DNA from: JBEICQ01 sp046297395
GTDB taxonomy: Bacteria; Bacteroidota; Bacteroidia; UBA4408
Direction of reading: 5' to 3'
DNA length: 64,000 nucleotides
Assembly (NCBI GenBank): GCA_046297395.1
Contig: JBKCNM010000093.1
Location: forward strand, 1-64,000
Below are positions 41,658 through 52,600 of the stretch, one piece after another. Positions within the stretch are counted from its first letter, which is position 1. Each line of letters begins with the position of its first letter. Below the pieces are notes generated by a model. It saw only the letters and a program-made list of their open reading frames with translations, had not been told where the DNA came from and ran no database searches. The position numbers were made by a program, and so were the translations under genes.

Positions 41658-44600
41658 TTACCGAAGAAGCTGCACGGTTCCTGTCAATGGTTCCACCCCC
41701 GCCTGGATAAATTGTACGATGTAGAAATAGGTACCGGCATCTACACCTGAACCATCCCAGGCCGTTTCTTCCGTGTAGTTGCTGCTTTCAAATACCATAC
41801 GGCCCCAACGGTCATAAATGGTTACCAAAGCATTGGGATATTCCTTTAGACCCTTGATGATGAAACGATTGTTCACATTGTCACCATTCGGGGTGAAAAC
41901 ATTTGGCGCATCCACATCGCAAGCCTTCACACGGATAAAAATGCTGGCTGTATCAAAAGTGCTGCAAATGTCCTTTACCCTCACACGATAGCGTTTACTT
42001 TCATTAATCACAACTGAATTGGTATCAAGCGTGGAAACCAAAACGGAATCAACTCCTTGTCCGGTTGACCAAATGATGTCGTAACCCAAACCAACAGCAC
42101 CTCCGCTGATTGTAACGCTCAACAAGGATTTGTTACCAAAACAAGCGGCTGTATCTGGTGTAACTGTCGCTTCAAGAGGCGCATAGTTTGGAATGTTCAT
42201 GGAAATACTATCCCTTGCAAGAAGTCCGCAGGTATCCTTGGCCTCAACCAGGATAACAGTGTCTTTCAACACATAATGGGTATAGTTTGGCAAAGACTGA
42301 AAACCGGCGCCCCCAAACGAATAACGAATGGCCGGTCCACCGCCTGTTGTGGTTGCATTTATTTCTACACCATTGCCTTTACACACCACCGTTACAGGAT
42401 CTCCTGCTTCAACCGTAAGAGGACTGTAATTGGGTACATTGATGGTGAATCGGGCAGTATCTGTTTGGTTGCAAATGCCTCTGGCTGCAAATGTGTAGGT
42501 GGTGGTTTGAACAGGAGAGAGGGTAACACTCAGGTTAGAAAAATTACCGGGTGACCAGTAATACAGGAAGGTAGTATTGCCATTTTGGTTTACTACTGGA
42601 GTGATTGTGATTGGCGTATTCGGGCAAATTACATCAATGTTTGCGATGGGATTTATCACCACCGGTTGAAGCGGGTTAACACCGGCAGTAACAGTTGCTG
42701 TATTGCTGGTATTGCAGGCTCCATTCACCGTAACCGTGTAAGTGGTGGTTTGAGCGGGATTCACATTCACTGTGCTCCCCGTCAGATTCCCGGGCGTCCA
42801 TGTATAGCTTAATGTGCCGTTTCCTCCAACTGCAAATGCAGAGAGCGTGATGTTATCACCCGGACAAATGGCGTTGGGGGGATTGTTGGCTGTAATCACT
42901 ATGGGATTGGTGGTAACAACCGTTCTGGCAATGCTGTCGATATCTGTATAGACGGAAGTTCCACATACACTGTCAGTAACTGTTACATAAATGTTCCCAG
43001 TTGTGGTTCCTGCAATGTAATAGTTGGATGAGCCCTGAGCCGGACCTGCAGCGTTGTTCCATAAAAAATCAAAGTTGCCCGATCCACCAGTCACAAATGT
43101 GTTCAGGAATACCGTATCGCCCGGACAAACAGGTGTATTTTGAGGAGTGATAATCACCTGTGGGAAATCATAATTGTCGTCAATAAAAAGGGTATCTACG
43201 GAGAGTGAATTCTGGCAGGCACTATTGTTATTTACGCTTACAATAACAGTTTCCAAGCCTTCAGGGAAGCCATCATCAACAGTAGTAATTGGAAAGGAAA
43301 GAGAGGTAATTCCTGCCGGGAAAGTAATGATGGTTGGCAATGCCGGGGTGTAATCAAAAGGAGCGAAAGCAGTTCCGCCAATCACAACATTGGCAGGGAA
43401 GGCTGCAGGTTGTGGAGAACTAAGTGTGAATGTGACTGTGGCAGACCCGCAGAGTTCATATACCTCAGAAGGGCTTATCGATACTGTTACATTCGGTGGG
43501 TTTACAATATTTACACGGATGAATCCTGTGTCAATCCCATTTGTACAGGTGTCGGTTACCACCAAATAATACTCAGTGGTATCACCGGGACTCACAGTAA
43601 TGGTGGGAGTTGTTGCCCCTGTATTCCACAAGAAATTGTAAGGGGTGTATCCACCGCTTATGATGGGTACAAGGGTAACACTTTCTCCAAGACAGATGGT
43701 GGTGTCGCTGGTATTGACAACAATCGGTGAAGGAGGAACAATCCAAAGTGTTGAACTGATGACATTAAAAACAGTACCTGAACAACTCAGCTGTTGAATA
43801 TTGATGATGATGGACTCAGGACCTTCGGCAATCGCATCGCTAAAAGGATTGATGTTAATGGTAACTGTATCAACTCCGGGCAAAAACACAATTGTATCAG
43901 GAATCAGGTTGTAGTCAACACCGTTAATAGCAGTACCTAAAATCTCAATGGGAACATTAAGCGTATCGGTATTGGTGGTTGATGGACGGATAAAACGGAA
44001 AATGCCGGGCATACATCCTTCCACAAGTGTGGTGTCTCCGTTACCGGTAGCTGCTTCAAGTACGACAAGGTTGGATGACAAACTTTTTGCTTTTAACAAT
44101 ACACCGGAATCATAAGAGAAGTCGCCTGCATCTGCAATGGCAATTTTGAGGTGATAAGTTTGACCGCATTGCACAATGGCTCTTGCCCTCAGCACAGTGG
44201 TGATGCCATCAAATACGAGTTCAGTGTTAGAGGCATTGTCAACATACAAGGAGTCATTGGAGTTTTCCCATGCGCAACTTGAATTGGAATCGCCTCCATT
44301 GATGTTGTAAATAGAAACAGGGATGTTGGTGTTGGTAATCAGAGCGATATTTTCTGCATTGTTAAGAAAAGGACCATTGATTCCCGGGCCACTCAAAAAC
44401 ATACCGAATCCATCATTGTATTCACATACAAATTCAGGATATTCCTCTGAACCAAAAACATATTCAAACTGAATGGTATCACCTTGCGGCACAAAATCAA
44501 ACTCAAGAATCGCAGGATCGTTGGCTGAAATACCGGGATTATTTGTTTGAATGATATCTGCAATATCCTGATCCTGTGGGGTATTTTGCTGGTTCTGGAT

Positions 44601-44879
44601 GGTGCTGGAAGAAAATGTTGAACTCGGGGCGGCAATGTCTGCGGCATCTCCGGTACTTAATACGATGCCACTATCAATACCAAAACTGGTGAACCCTGAG
44701 AATTTGGCAATCTGCCTCGTAGAATCCCCCTGAAACTGAACATTTGTTACGGTGATACCTTGTCCCAGAAATACTTGCTGTACACACTGGGCAGGGGTGA
44801 GTGTGTTGTCAATGGTTTGAGCCTCTGAACCCAGTCCAAAAAAAACCAAGCCCAACAAACAAAAGAGAATCTTTTTCAT
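41658..44879 (-). CDS. Choice-of-anchor L protein with T9SS type B C-terminus
   Basis: 1073 residues; signal peptide ~1-20 (ends EAQT). The N-terminal ~230 residues fit the choice-of-anchor L domain (GIDSGIVLSTGDA, EFDFVPQGDTIQFEYVFGSEEYPEF). Calx-beta-like segments follow (e.g. DAIAEGPESIIINIQ, DDGFPEGLETVIVSV) and then several Ig-like repeats starting with V-C-x-G-x (ITLSAFAVGGNG, ICPNTPITITP). The last ~90 residues (PNVFTPNGDNVNNRF, IYDRWGRMVFES, WDGSGVDAG) are the type B sorting domain. A very large T9SS surface protein, transcribed from its own promoter. Calcium binding by the Calx-beta domains is plausible. Confidence 0.88.
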   Translation of the reverse strand: MKKILFCLLGLVFFGLGSEAQTIDNTLTPAQCVQQVFLGQGITVTNVQFQGDSTRQIAKFSGFTSFGIDSGIVLSTGDAADIAAPSSTFSSSTIQNQQNTPQDQDIADIIQTNNPGISANDPAILEFDFVPQGDTIQFEYVFGSEEYPEFVCEYNDGFGMFLSGPGINGPFLNNAENIALITNTNIPVSIYNINGGDSNSSCAWENSNDSLYVDNASNTELVFDGITTVLRARAIVQCGQTYHLKIAIADAGDFSYDSGVLLKAKSLSSNLVVLEAATGNGDTTLVEGCMPGIFRFIRPSTTNTDTLNVPIEILGTAINGVDYNLIPDTIVFLPGVDTVTININPFSDAIAEGPESIIINIQQLSCSGTVFNVISSTLWIVPPSPIVVNTSDTTICLGESVTLVPIISGGYTPYNFLWNTGATTPTITVSPGDTTEYYLVVTDTCTNGIDTGFIRVNIVNPPNVTVSISPSEVYELCGSATVTFTLSSPQPAAFPANVVIGGTAFAPFDYTPALPTIITFPAGITSLSFPITTVDDGFPEGLETVIVSVNNNSACQNSLSVDTLFIDDNYDFPQVIITPQNTPVCPGDTVFLNTFVTGGSGNFDFLWNNAAGPAQGSSNYYIAGTTTGNIYVTVTDSVCGTSVYTDIDSIARTVVTTNPIVITANNPPNAICPGDNITLSAFAVGGNGTLSYTWTPGNLTGSTVNVNPAQTTTYTVTVNGACNTSNTATVTAGVNPLQPVVINPIANIDVICPNTPITITPVVNQNGNTTFLYYWSPGNFSNLSVTLSPVQTTTYTFAARGICNQTDTARFTINVPNYSPLTVEAGDPVTVVCKGNGVEINATTTGGGPAIRYSFGGAGFQSLPNYTHYVLKDTVILVEAKDTCGLLARDSISMNIPNYAPLEATVTPDTAACFGNKSLLSVTISGGAVGLGYDIIWSTGQGVDSVLVSTLDTNSVVINESKRYRVRVKDICSTFDTASIFIRVKACDVDAPNVFTPNGDNVNNRFIIKGLKEYPNALVTIYDRWGRMVFESSNYTEETAWDGSGVDAGTYFYIVQFIQAGVEPLTGTVQLLR

Positions 44880-44902
44880 GCTGTAAATCAGTTTGCAAGG
44901 TA

Positions 44903-44910
44903 CAAAAATA
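44903..44910 (-). promoter_or_regulatory. Putative -7 element for the anchor-L gene
   Basis: TATTTTTG on the minus strand, a full match to TAnnTTTG, 24 nt before the ATG at 44879. There is no TTTG at the -33 distance. Confidence 0.4.
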
Positions 44911-44985
44911 TCATATAAAGGGAATCAATAACGCCGCCGCAGCCAAATCCTGAGGGAGTGCAGGCAGTATAAGAATATCATGTAT

Positions 44986-45014
44986 TAAAAAAAAGGGGGA
45001 GCATTGGCTCCCCC
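44986..45014 (-). terminator. Strong intrinsic terminator of the 45-53 kb gene run
   Basis: GGGGGAGC (44995-45002) pairs perfectly with GCTCCCCC (45007-45014), with a 4-nt loop, then a tract of eight U on the minus strand. It closes the transcript of the two T9SS cargo genes and probably of the whole run upstream of them. Confidence 0.88.
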
Positions 45015-45037
45015 TGAAATGATTGATTTTTTCTTTC

Positions 45038-45973
45038 TTATTGCCTGATAAAAGGTCTCTGCAAAGGCGCTGAGCGGGCAGACTCCAATCGCAGCAGATA
45101 AGCACCCGGAGGGAGCTCCGCAACACCCAGTCTGGAAATTCCGGACATCAGTCCACCTGATTGCCAGAGCTTACCGGAAACATCCATGATGCTGTAACGA
45201 TTGTAATGTGCTGCCACTTCCACTTGCAGGTTTTCGGTAACAGGATTGGGATACAAAGAGAAGGATTCTTTGCTGATGTCCCGAAGGCCAACATAGCCGG
45301 AAAACGCCAAGGCATCAACCCAAAGTATTGACCCTACCTGAGGATAATCTTCACTGCTGGATGAAAACCAAATCTGGCAACTGTCTGGCATGGTATTCAT
45401 AAACGCACTGTCGTATACCAGTGTCACGGATCGCTGGGTATAAGCGGACAATGGGCCGGTGATAAGGTCAAAACCTTCCGCCACAATATCCTGAGAGGTT
45501 CCATTCCATTTTGTTAAAGCTACATAGCAATAGGCAGAATCTCCATTTGCCGGGCTGTATTTTGCCTGAAAAGAAAGTGTTTGCGGACGGGAGGTAAAAG
45601 GATATCCGGGCACAACTTTTACAGGAGGTGTTTGTGCAAGAGAAAAGGTGGTGGAACCGGCGAAACAGATGCCGAGCACATCAGGAAAATTATTTGTGTC
45701 AGGATTCGTAACAAGAGACACGGTAGTTAACTTGAGAGAAAAATTTCCCTGATGGTTGTCGGGCGCACTCGCTGAGACAGCAGAAGTTGGATTTCCACTT
45801 CCAATCAGCGGCGCCGCAAGCAAATTAGCCGTCACCCAGCCGATAGGCTGTTGAGGTTCACCTGCTATGGAACTCCCCCAGTTTTCAAATCCGGGATTTG
45901 GAATGGTTTGGGCGAAACCAAGAGTACCAATCATGGTAAAGGCAAATAGTAGTACTTGTTTCTTCATGTTCAT
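45038..45973 (-). CDS. T9SS type A cargo protein (PCMD-like lectin domain)
   Basis: 311 residues; signal peptide ~1-21 (ends GFAQT). The mature protein starts IPNPGFENWG, the typical opening of PCMD/jelly-roll carbohydrate-binding-like domains in Bacteroidota. It ends with a type A sorting domain (LYPNPVTENL ... LPPGAYLLRLESA). Its ATG overlaps the previous gene's stop (ATGA), so the two are translated together. Cell-surface binding role inferred, ligand unknown. Confidence 0.85.
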   Translation of the reverse strand: MNMKKQVLLFAFTMIGTLGFAQTIPNPGFENWGSSIAGEPQQPIGWVTANLLAAPLIGSGNPTSAVSASAPDNHQGNFSLKLTTVSLVTNPDTNNFPDVLGICFAGSTTFSLAQTPPVKVVPGYPFTSRPQTLSFQAKYSPANGDSAYCYVALTKWNGTSQDIVAEGFDLITGPLSAYTQRSVTLVYDSAFMNTMPDSCQIWFSSSSEDYPQVGSILWVDALAFSGYVGLRDISKESFSLYPNPVTENLQVEVAAHYNRYSIMDVSGKLWQSGGLMSGISRLGVAELPPGAYLLRLESARSAPLQRPFIRQ

Positions 45974-47016
45974 GGAATTTTGAGGATTTGTTTGTTTTGG
46001 TTTGGTTGTTTAGTATAACAAAGGTAATAAGTACCGGGCATCAATTCCTCGAGGGGCAGATTAATTTTTCCGGCAGGAAGTTGTGCAAACTGTTTCACGA
46101 CTTTGCCCTGTAAATCAATCACCCTGATGTGTTCGCCGGGCTCTTTAAGTTCCACCCATATGCCGGAAGTAAAGGGGTTAGGAGATGCCTCTTGTGTCAT
46201 TGAAAGGCGGCTGTTGATGGCAGAAGGTTCAGGTTCTATCGTTGAAACCCAAAGCGTGTATTCACCATTATCCAAAAATCCAACAGCCGGCAAAAAACCA
46301 CCCAGATTGCTCATCCAGTAAAAATTGACGAGCGTATCTTTTTCGGGTTGAACCAGGCTGTTGAACCATCCGGTAAAAGAATTGTGATAGGAAATGGTAT
46401 CACTCATGATGATCTCTTCCCGAACAAGCATACATGCTTTGGGTACACCGTTGGTAATAAAGTTACCGTACCCGGGAGTGGTGATGGTTTGCAAATAGGA
46501 TCTCTCTCTTCTCACCGAATCGATGACAAGCAAAAAGCTGGTGTCTTTTGTGTAAGAAAATGTTGACTCAAGCACATGTGTACTGCCATATAAAAGTGGA
46601 AAAGGAATGCGCACAGACGGTGCATCTGCTTTCCATAAGTTTCCCGACTGAATCATTCCCTGCAAATGAATACCACTGTTTCTTGAAGTATATAACCATG
46701 TATCCCGGTTTCCCCACTGAATGGCCAGAAGACTATCCGGAAGATCGGTATTCAGATACCAGGCTTGTTTTTGAATGTCGATGGTTTGGATGCCAATCGA
46801 CTGCTGATTTTGGATGTTCCAGGTAATACCTTCGCCACCGGCAAAGAAACTTGAGTCAACCGATGTAAAAACATTGTACTTACTCATTGTAAAAGGACGA
46901 AGCCAATCCTCTTTGTTGATGGTGAATTGGGCTTTGGTCGATGTAAAAAACAGCGGAATCAGGATGAGACACAACAGGTATCTCAGTCTACCATCAATAG
47001 CCATGTTCTTGTACAA
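45970..47016 (-). CDS. T9SS type A cargo protein, unrecognised body
   Basis: 348 residues; signal peptide ends TKAQ. An ATG at 47004 would shorten the overlap with the thioredoxin gene from 23 to 11 nt and is equally likely. The ~270-residue body is strand-rich with no family I recognise; the last ~70 residues (ASPNPFTSGIW ... LMPGTYYLCYTKQ) form a type A sorting domain. It sits between a thioredoxin gene and another cargo gene with overlapping ends on both sides, so it belongs to this transcript. Confidence 0.78.
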   Translation of the reverse strand: MYKNMAIDGRLRYLLCLILIPLFFTSTKAQFTINKEDWLRPFTMSKYNVFTSVDSSFFAGGEGITWNIQNQQSIGIQTIDIQKQAWYLNTDLPDSLLAIQWGNRDTWLYTSRNSGIHLQGMIQSGNLWKADAPSVRIPFPLLYGSTHVLESTFSYTKDTSFLLVIDSVRRERSYLQTITTPGYGNFITNGVPKACMLVREEIIMSDTISYHNSFTGWFNSLVQPEKDTLVNFYWMSNLGGFLPAVGFLDNGEYTLWVSTIEPEPSAINSRLSMTQEASPNPFTSGIWVELKEPGEHIRVIDLQGKVVKQFAQLPAGKINLPLEELMPGTYYLCYTKQPNQNKQILKIP

Positions 47017-47542
47017 TTATTTTGCCTTTAAAATTTTTCTCAAAAACTTTCCAATCTGTGGTTTTATAATGGTTCTCACCAAAATAAACGAGAATTTTTT
47101 CCATCATGGCAGGTTCCAGATATCCGGGAACCGGGCCAAGTGATTTGAGTGATTCATCCAAAAAAACGGTAGTCGGGTAACTCATTTTTCCATTGAGCAG
47201 TTGAGCCGCAAGGGTGTGCGTTGTTCTTCCGGGACCGGGTAAATAGAATTTTTTACCCGCATAGAGAATGGTATCTGCTTTCTCTGCGTTCAATTTTACG
47301 CTGTAAAAATATTTGTCAAGCAGTTCGGTAATCACCGGGTGCCTGAATGTTGATGCATCCATTTTTTTACACCAACCACACCAGTCAGTATACACATCCA
47401 CAAGTACTTTTTTGGCTTGTGACTTTTGTAGCTTTTCTAAGCTGTTAAACTCCTGCCAGTTTACTTTTCCCGATGTTTGAGAAAAAAGAGGTTGGTAGAG
47501 CAAAACCAATAGCAAAGCAATAAAAAAAAGAATTTTTGTCAT
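46994..47542 (-). CDS. Periplasmic thioredoxin-like protein
   Basis: 182 residues; signal peptide ~1-22 (ends LFSQT). The motif VDVYTDWCGWCKKMDAST carries CGWC, the pair typical of DsbD-gamma and thioredoxin-like 7 proteins, and YPTTVFLDE supplies the cis-Pro. A C-terminal helical region follows. Likely an envelope thiol-disulfide protein. It starts within 4 nt of the POT transporter's end (ATGA) and ends inside the next cargo gene. Confidence 0.88.
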   Translation of the reverse strand: MTKILFFIALLLVLLYQPLFSQTSGKVNWQEFNSLEKLQKSQAKKVLVDVYTDWCGWCKKMDASTFRHPVITELLDKYFYSVKLNAEKADTILYAGKKFYLPGPGRTTHTLAAQLLNGKMSYPTTVFLDESLKSLGPVPGYLEPAMMEKILVYFGENHYKTTDWKVFEKNFKGKIIVQEHGY

Positions 47543-49248
47543 CGGATGCCATGCATCATTTTAAGGAGGAAAGCCGAGAGCACAAACAGGATGATTGAGG
47601 CAATTCCGGCCATAAACACAAACAGCATAAAAAAGGAGTAGAGCGAATCGATGGAATAACCAACAAATGATTTCGATTTGATGACTGAACCACTGAATAC
47701 ACTTTTGATGGTTCCCTCTTTGTTGGAATCATCGGGAAGTTCTTTGAACGAAACAGCATCTATACTTACATATTCCTTGGAATTGATCATTTCACTTTTG
47801 TCTTTGGTAGCACAAATGGTGATTCCGTTTTTGGCTTCTTGTTCCTGAATGGCTTTTACCTCTATCATGGTTTCGGGGTAATAGGCACTGAGTGTACCTG
47901 CAAATTTGTTGGCGGCTGCTGTAGACAAAAACCACACGCCCATGAGCAGTGAAGCAAATTTAACGGGAGCCAGTTTATTTACCATCGAAAGACCAATAGG
48001 AGAGAGGCATAACTCCCCATAGGTATGAATCAGATAGAGGCTCAATAACCACATCATACTCACTTTGGTAGAAGGATCAATGCCTTTTACGCCGAGGGCA
48101 ATGACAAGGTATCCGAGGGCCAGCAGCATCAATCCGATGGCTTGTTTATAAGGTGAAGCAGGCTCCATATTGCGCTTCCCGAGAAATCCCCAAAGGGCAA
48201 CAAACAAGGGAGCAAAAATAACGATTGACACTGCGTTCACCGACTGGAAAAAACTGGCTGGAATGGTGGTGCTACCAATGGTTCTGTTGGTTTGTTCTTC
48301 TGCAAAAAAAGTAAGTGAAGCCCCTGCCTGCTCAAAAGCTGACCAAAAGAAGATTACAAAAAATGCCACAATGTAAATCACCGAAATTCTTTGTTTTTCT
48401 GTTTTTGTAAGAGATTTATCGGAGATGATAAAACCGGGAGCGGCTATACAAAGCGAAAAGATGAATGAACCGATCACGCCTTGTTCCAGATACATGAATA
48501 GTGAATAAAGTCCGATGGCTACAGCACACCAGGTGATGATCTGTACCATTGAAAATTCGCTGTTTTTTTGGCCTTCAGCCTGCTCATTCCGCTTGCTGTT
48601 GGGCGCGCTGCCAATGGCTTTTCCTTCAGGAGTAACAATGTATTTGTCTTTGAGGGTAATGAAAAGTATCAAGGAGATTATCATGCCGAAGCAAGCGGCA
48701 AGAAAGCCCCATTTGAAATCACCCGGATTACCCGTATCTCCCAGCCAACCACAAACCAGTGGAGAGAAAAAAGCACCGAGGTTAATGCCCATGTAAAAGA
48801 TGGTAAATGCGGAATCAACCCTTCTGTCTCCCTGTGGATAAAGTTGACCAACCATGGTTGAAATATTGGGTTTAAAAAATCCGTTACCGAAAATCAGGGT
48901 GGTTAATCCAACCATCATGAGCATCCTTGCGATGTCCACATTTTCATAATAAGAACCGCTCAGGAACATGAAAAACTGACCAATGGCCATCAGAATTCCT
49001 CCGATGATAATGGATTTTCGGTTGCCCCAGAACCTGTCTGCCATGTATCCGCCAATCAAGGGCGTGAGATAAACAAGACCGGTGTAGCTTCCGTAGATGT
49101 CGGAACTCATCGCCTTGTCGTACATCAGTGCTTTGGTAAGGAACAAGACAAATATGGCACGCATGCCGTAATAGCTGAAGCGTTCCCACATTTCGGTAAC
49201 AAACAGGACATAGAGTCCTTTGGGGTGATTAGATGAAGATGTGCTCAT
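47539..49248 (-). CDS. POT/PTR-family peptide transporter
   Basis: 569 residues with ~14 helices. Family motifs are WERFSYYGMRAIFVLFL near the N-terminus, GGYMADRFWGNRKSI after helix 2 and FSPLVCGWLGD near helix 5. This proton-driven family imports di- and tripeptides. A polar ~75-residue loop before the last helices (~440-515, YYPETMIEVKAIQ... to KSKSF) is longer than in the E. coli members. It ends with a 4-nt overlap with the thioredoxin gene. Confidence 0.9.
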   Translation of the reverse strand: MSTSSSNHPKGLYVLFVTEMWERFSYYGMRAIFVLFLTKALMYDKAMSSDIYGSYTGLVYLTPLIGGYMADRFWGNRKSIIIGGILMAIGQFFMFLSGSYYENVDIARMLMMVGLTTLIFGNGFFKPNISTMVGQLYPQGDRRVDSAFTIFYMGINLGAFFSPLVCGWLGDTGNPGDFKWGFLAACFGMIISLILFITLKDKYIVTPEGKAIGSAPNSKRNEQAEGQKNSEFSMVQIITWCAVAIGLYSLFMYLEQGVIGSFIFSLCIAAPGFIISDKSLTKTEKQRISVIYIVAFFVIFFWSAFEQAGASLTFFAEEQTNRTIGSTTIPASFFQSVNAVSIVIFAPLFVALWGFLGKRNMEPASPYKQAIGLMLLALGYLVIALGVKGIDPSTKVSMMWLLSLYLIHTYGELCLSPIGLSMVNKLAPVKFASLLMGVWFLSTAAANKFAGTLSAYYPETMIEVKAIQEQEAKNGITICATKDKSEMINSKEYVSIDAVSFKELPDDSNKEGTIKSVFSGSVIKSKSFVGYSIDSLYSFFMLFVFMAGIASIILFVLSAFLLKMMHGIR

Positions 49249-49302
49249 GTTTTAGTAAAACACAATGATAATGATAAATGATTGACCGATGCAAACTTTG
49301 GT

Positions 49303-49671
49303 TTATTTCCCCCAAATCATTTTAAGCGAAATAAGTAAAATAAAAATGCCGAAGATTCGCTTCACGGTGAGCTGATCTAAACTCAGTGTAAGCTTGGAGC
49401 CGAAATAGCTCCCGAAAACAAAGGTAGCACAAATGACAAGGGCGGTTTTGATATCGATGTTGCCCGATTTGTAATAATTGTATGCGCCCAGAATACCCAC
49501 GGGAAGTACAAACAGAAATAGGGTTGTTCCCTGTGCTTTGTGTTGGGAAAATCCAAAAAAATAAACCAGTACAGGTACGATAAGAATGCCGCCTCCAATG
49601 CCTACCATGCCGCTTAAAAATCCTGCGAACAGGCCCACCAGTAAAAGAAAAATTAGAGAAGTTGTGCTCAT
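49303..49671 (-). CDS. Half-size TSUP (TauE/SafE-like) permease
   Basis: 122 residues, four helices, with the TSUP signature GMVGIGGGILIVPVLVYFFG near the N-terminus. Full-length TauE/SafE proteins are ~250 residues with two such halves, so this is a one-repeat form that would have to dimerise. The family moves organosulfur or sulfite-type anions. It starts 4 nt after the stop of the TolB-like gene. Confidence 0.85.
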   Translation of the reverse strand: MSTTSLIFLLLVGLFAGFLSGMVGIGGGILIVPVLVYFFGFSQHKAQGTTLFLFVLPVGILGAYNYYKSGNIDIKTALVICATFVFGSYFGSKLTLSLDQLTVKRIFGIFILLISLKMIWGK

Positions 49672-49674
49672 GTG

Positions 49675-52600
49675 TTAAAAGTCTGTTGCGCGTGAGAGAT
49701 AAAAAATCCTTGGTTTCTGTTCACCATCATCGTGTCCCCATGCCCAGTCCAGTCTCACAAAATAGCCGAATAGACGAGAGCGCAGTCCCCAGCCATATCC
49801 TGTTACAAAGGGCTGTCGGTCTTTTTTAATGGTCACAGATACCGGATAGGCTGAAATGATTTCTGAATTGTAGATATTGCCATTGCCAAACGGAGAGATG
49901 CCTGTCCATGCAGTACCCACATCATAAAATCCGATGACCTGAAAATTCGATAGGAAATCTGAGCGCAGCGGACGGTTGTACAACACTGTAAAAACCGGCA
50001 GCCTCAGTTCATTGTTGAACACGCAAAAACTATTGCCGTTGCGGATATTCTGACTAAACCCCCGCATGTTGGTAGCAAGTGCCTGAAAGGCATATTGCTC
50101 CTGGTTGGCCACAGGAATACTCCGGTTAAAAGTGGGATTGGATGTGCTCAAGTTAATCCAGTTATCGGTGGCTCCCAGATAATAAACAAGTTTTTGTGGG
50201 CCGAAGGATGTGCTGCTTGCCCCTCTGAATGCAAAAATAAAATTCTTGTAGATTTTCTGATAGTAACGAAAATCGGCTCCCAACACAGTAAGGTTTTGAT
50301 TGGTAAGATTGATGCTGTTAAAGTATTCTCCAAATATTTTGAAACGCACGCCATTAAAAATGTTGATGGCCTTTTGCCTGCTGTTGTCGAAGATGTATTC
50401 TGCTTTTCCGCTTACCCAGTAATCATAAGTATTTTTTTTGGCAAGCGATACCAAGTCGGATGATTGGTAAACCGATCGGTCGTTGCGGGCACTTAGCGAA
50501 AATCTGATTGAAGAGACTTCGCTGAAAGGATAGCGTAAAGCATAAGTGAGTGTATGTGAAAGAATTTTTGCAGAACTCTGCGCCCTTGATGCAGGAAAAC
50601 TCTGGCGGTAAAAAGTATAGGTACGGTCCCAGCGATGAGCTCGGTCCTCAATACCTGCAAGAAACTCATTGGAGCGAAGATCCGCAGATAATTTGAATCC
50701 TCCGAAAAGACGGTAATCTTCAAAAACATCGCTCAAACCAATTTGAACCATTCCGTTGATACCCGGATTAAAAAACACCTCGCCACCGGTAAATTTCTGG
50801 TAAGTTTGGTTCACAAAATTATTGTTGAATTGAGTGGTTATCTGATCCAATGTAAAAAACCTGAAATAATTCAGTTGTTTTGGAAGTTCAAACACCTCAC
50901 CGGTTTTTCCAACCGTTGATTTTTCACCTTTTGAAGGTTGATTTTTATTTTTTTCATCAGCTACCTTGCTTGTCGGTTTTACCTGAGCATTTTCAACTTC
51001 AAAATTATAGGATTGAAAGCGTATTCTGTTTTTTACCCACCCGGTGTCAGGTTCAAGAAAAATCTGTCGCGCCCTTTGATACAAATGAGTTGTTGCCTTT
51101 TCCTGTGAAGTAACAATGTCTTTTGAGAGCTCTTGCCTGCCGGTATTCGGCGATTCGGCAGGCTGCATAAGCAGGGTTGTGGCCGGCCTGTACCTGCCTT
51201 TGTGATAGAAAATCTGATTGATCTGGTTTCCATCTTTGCTCACCTGGTGTTCAAGAATACCCGCTGCATAAGCAGAGATGGGTTTCTTGGAAAGATAATA
51301 ACGATAATGCTCAGTGGTGTCAACAAAAGCCAGTGCGCTGTCTTGTAATCCATACATTCTGGTGATCTGTCTGTTTTCATCGGTCAGGAAAATAAAATGA
51401 TTTTCATCTACCTGCTGATTTTGTATTTCGGAGATATTGGGTGTTTGTGTAAGACGCCTCAACACCCTGTTCTTTTTGATGTATTCATAAACAAACAAAT
51501 CATAATTGCTTTTGCTGTATTCCGAAAAAAACAATTTGCTGTCAAGACTATCCTGGTTGCGGTTCGAAGAAAAAACAATTTCCTTTCCGGATTTGATAAA
51601 GGCAGGATACCTGTCGTCATACACATCATTGGTGATTTGTTCGGATGTGTTTGAGGCAAGGTTATATACATAAATATCTGTTTGCCCCTTTTTCATGGCA
51701 GAGAGCAATAGTCTTTTGCCATCAGGTGCATAACTTATATCAAGGATTTTATCATAAGTGGTGAGTGGGGGTTTTGTTTCCTGCTTCATCGTCTCCATGT
51801 CAAAATACTGAAGATACAAATCACCTTTGCTCTCGGTTACAAAAGCAAATCGGGTTGAGGAGGGATGCCAACAGATAAGCGGATAACTGTAATCTGTTAT
51901 GCGCTCTAATTTCACATCTTGTTTGAAAATTCTCTTCCGGGATTTTTTATTCAGGTCCACTAGAAAAATTTTTACCTGCCCCATTTCGTTGGTCACATAT
52001 ACGGCGTACCTCTTGTCTGGACTTGTCTTCCATTGTGAATACACCTTGTTTTTCCTGACTTTAAATGGAAACTGCTCTTTGCTGAAAACAGGCATTGATT
52101 TGTCTTTTCCTTTTTTCTCATAAATATTTGTGTAGTACCTGAACCATTCGTCAATAACGGTACTAATACCGGCACCTAACACAAAGTTGAAGCCGCTTTC
52201 GATGTTCCTGCTTACCTGACTCAGGTAAATGAGATTAGGGATGACCTCAAAACCATAATTGTCCGAAATGTATTTCCAGATGGAATATCCGGCAATGTTT
52301 GCATTTTCCCCCTCCAGGTGATTGAACTTCCTAAACTTGCGCGTAAGGATTCCATCTCTGAGTTTTTCTTCGTCGTGGATGCTCCAGTTTCCTGCTAAAA
52401 AGTTGATGAGTCCACGGGTATACCATTCCGGAAGATGCAGAAGCGTAGAACTTTTTACGCGGTCTTTCCAGCTGCCACCATATAACCACTGACTAATGAT
52501 TACATCTGCAACGCCCGCACGGATTTGTTTCTCCAGTTGCTGTCTGTCGCTTTCAAAAAATAAAAACACTTTGTTTCCTACTACCCGGGTGGTTCCACCG

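Noticed and set aside
36186..44879. Recent identical duplication or recombination hot spot
   Set aside because: The proteins resemble each other in domain order, but no long identical DNA stretch was seen by eye.
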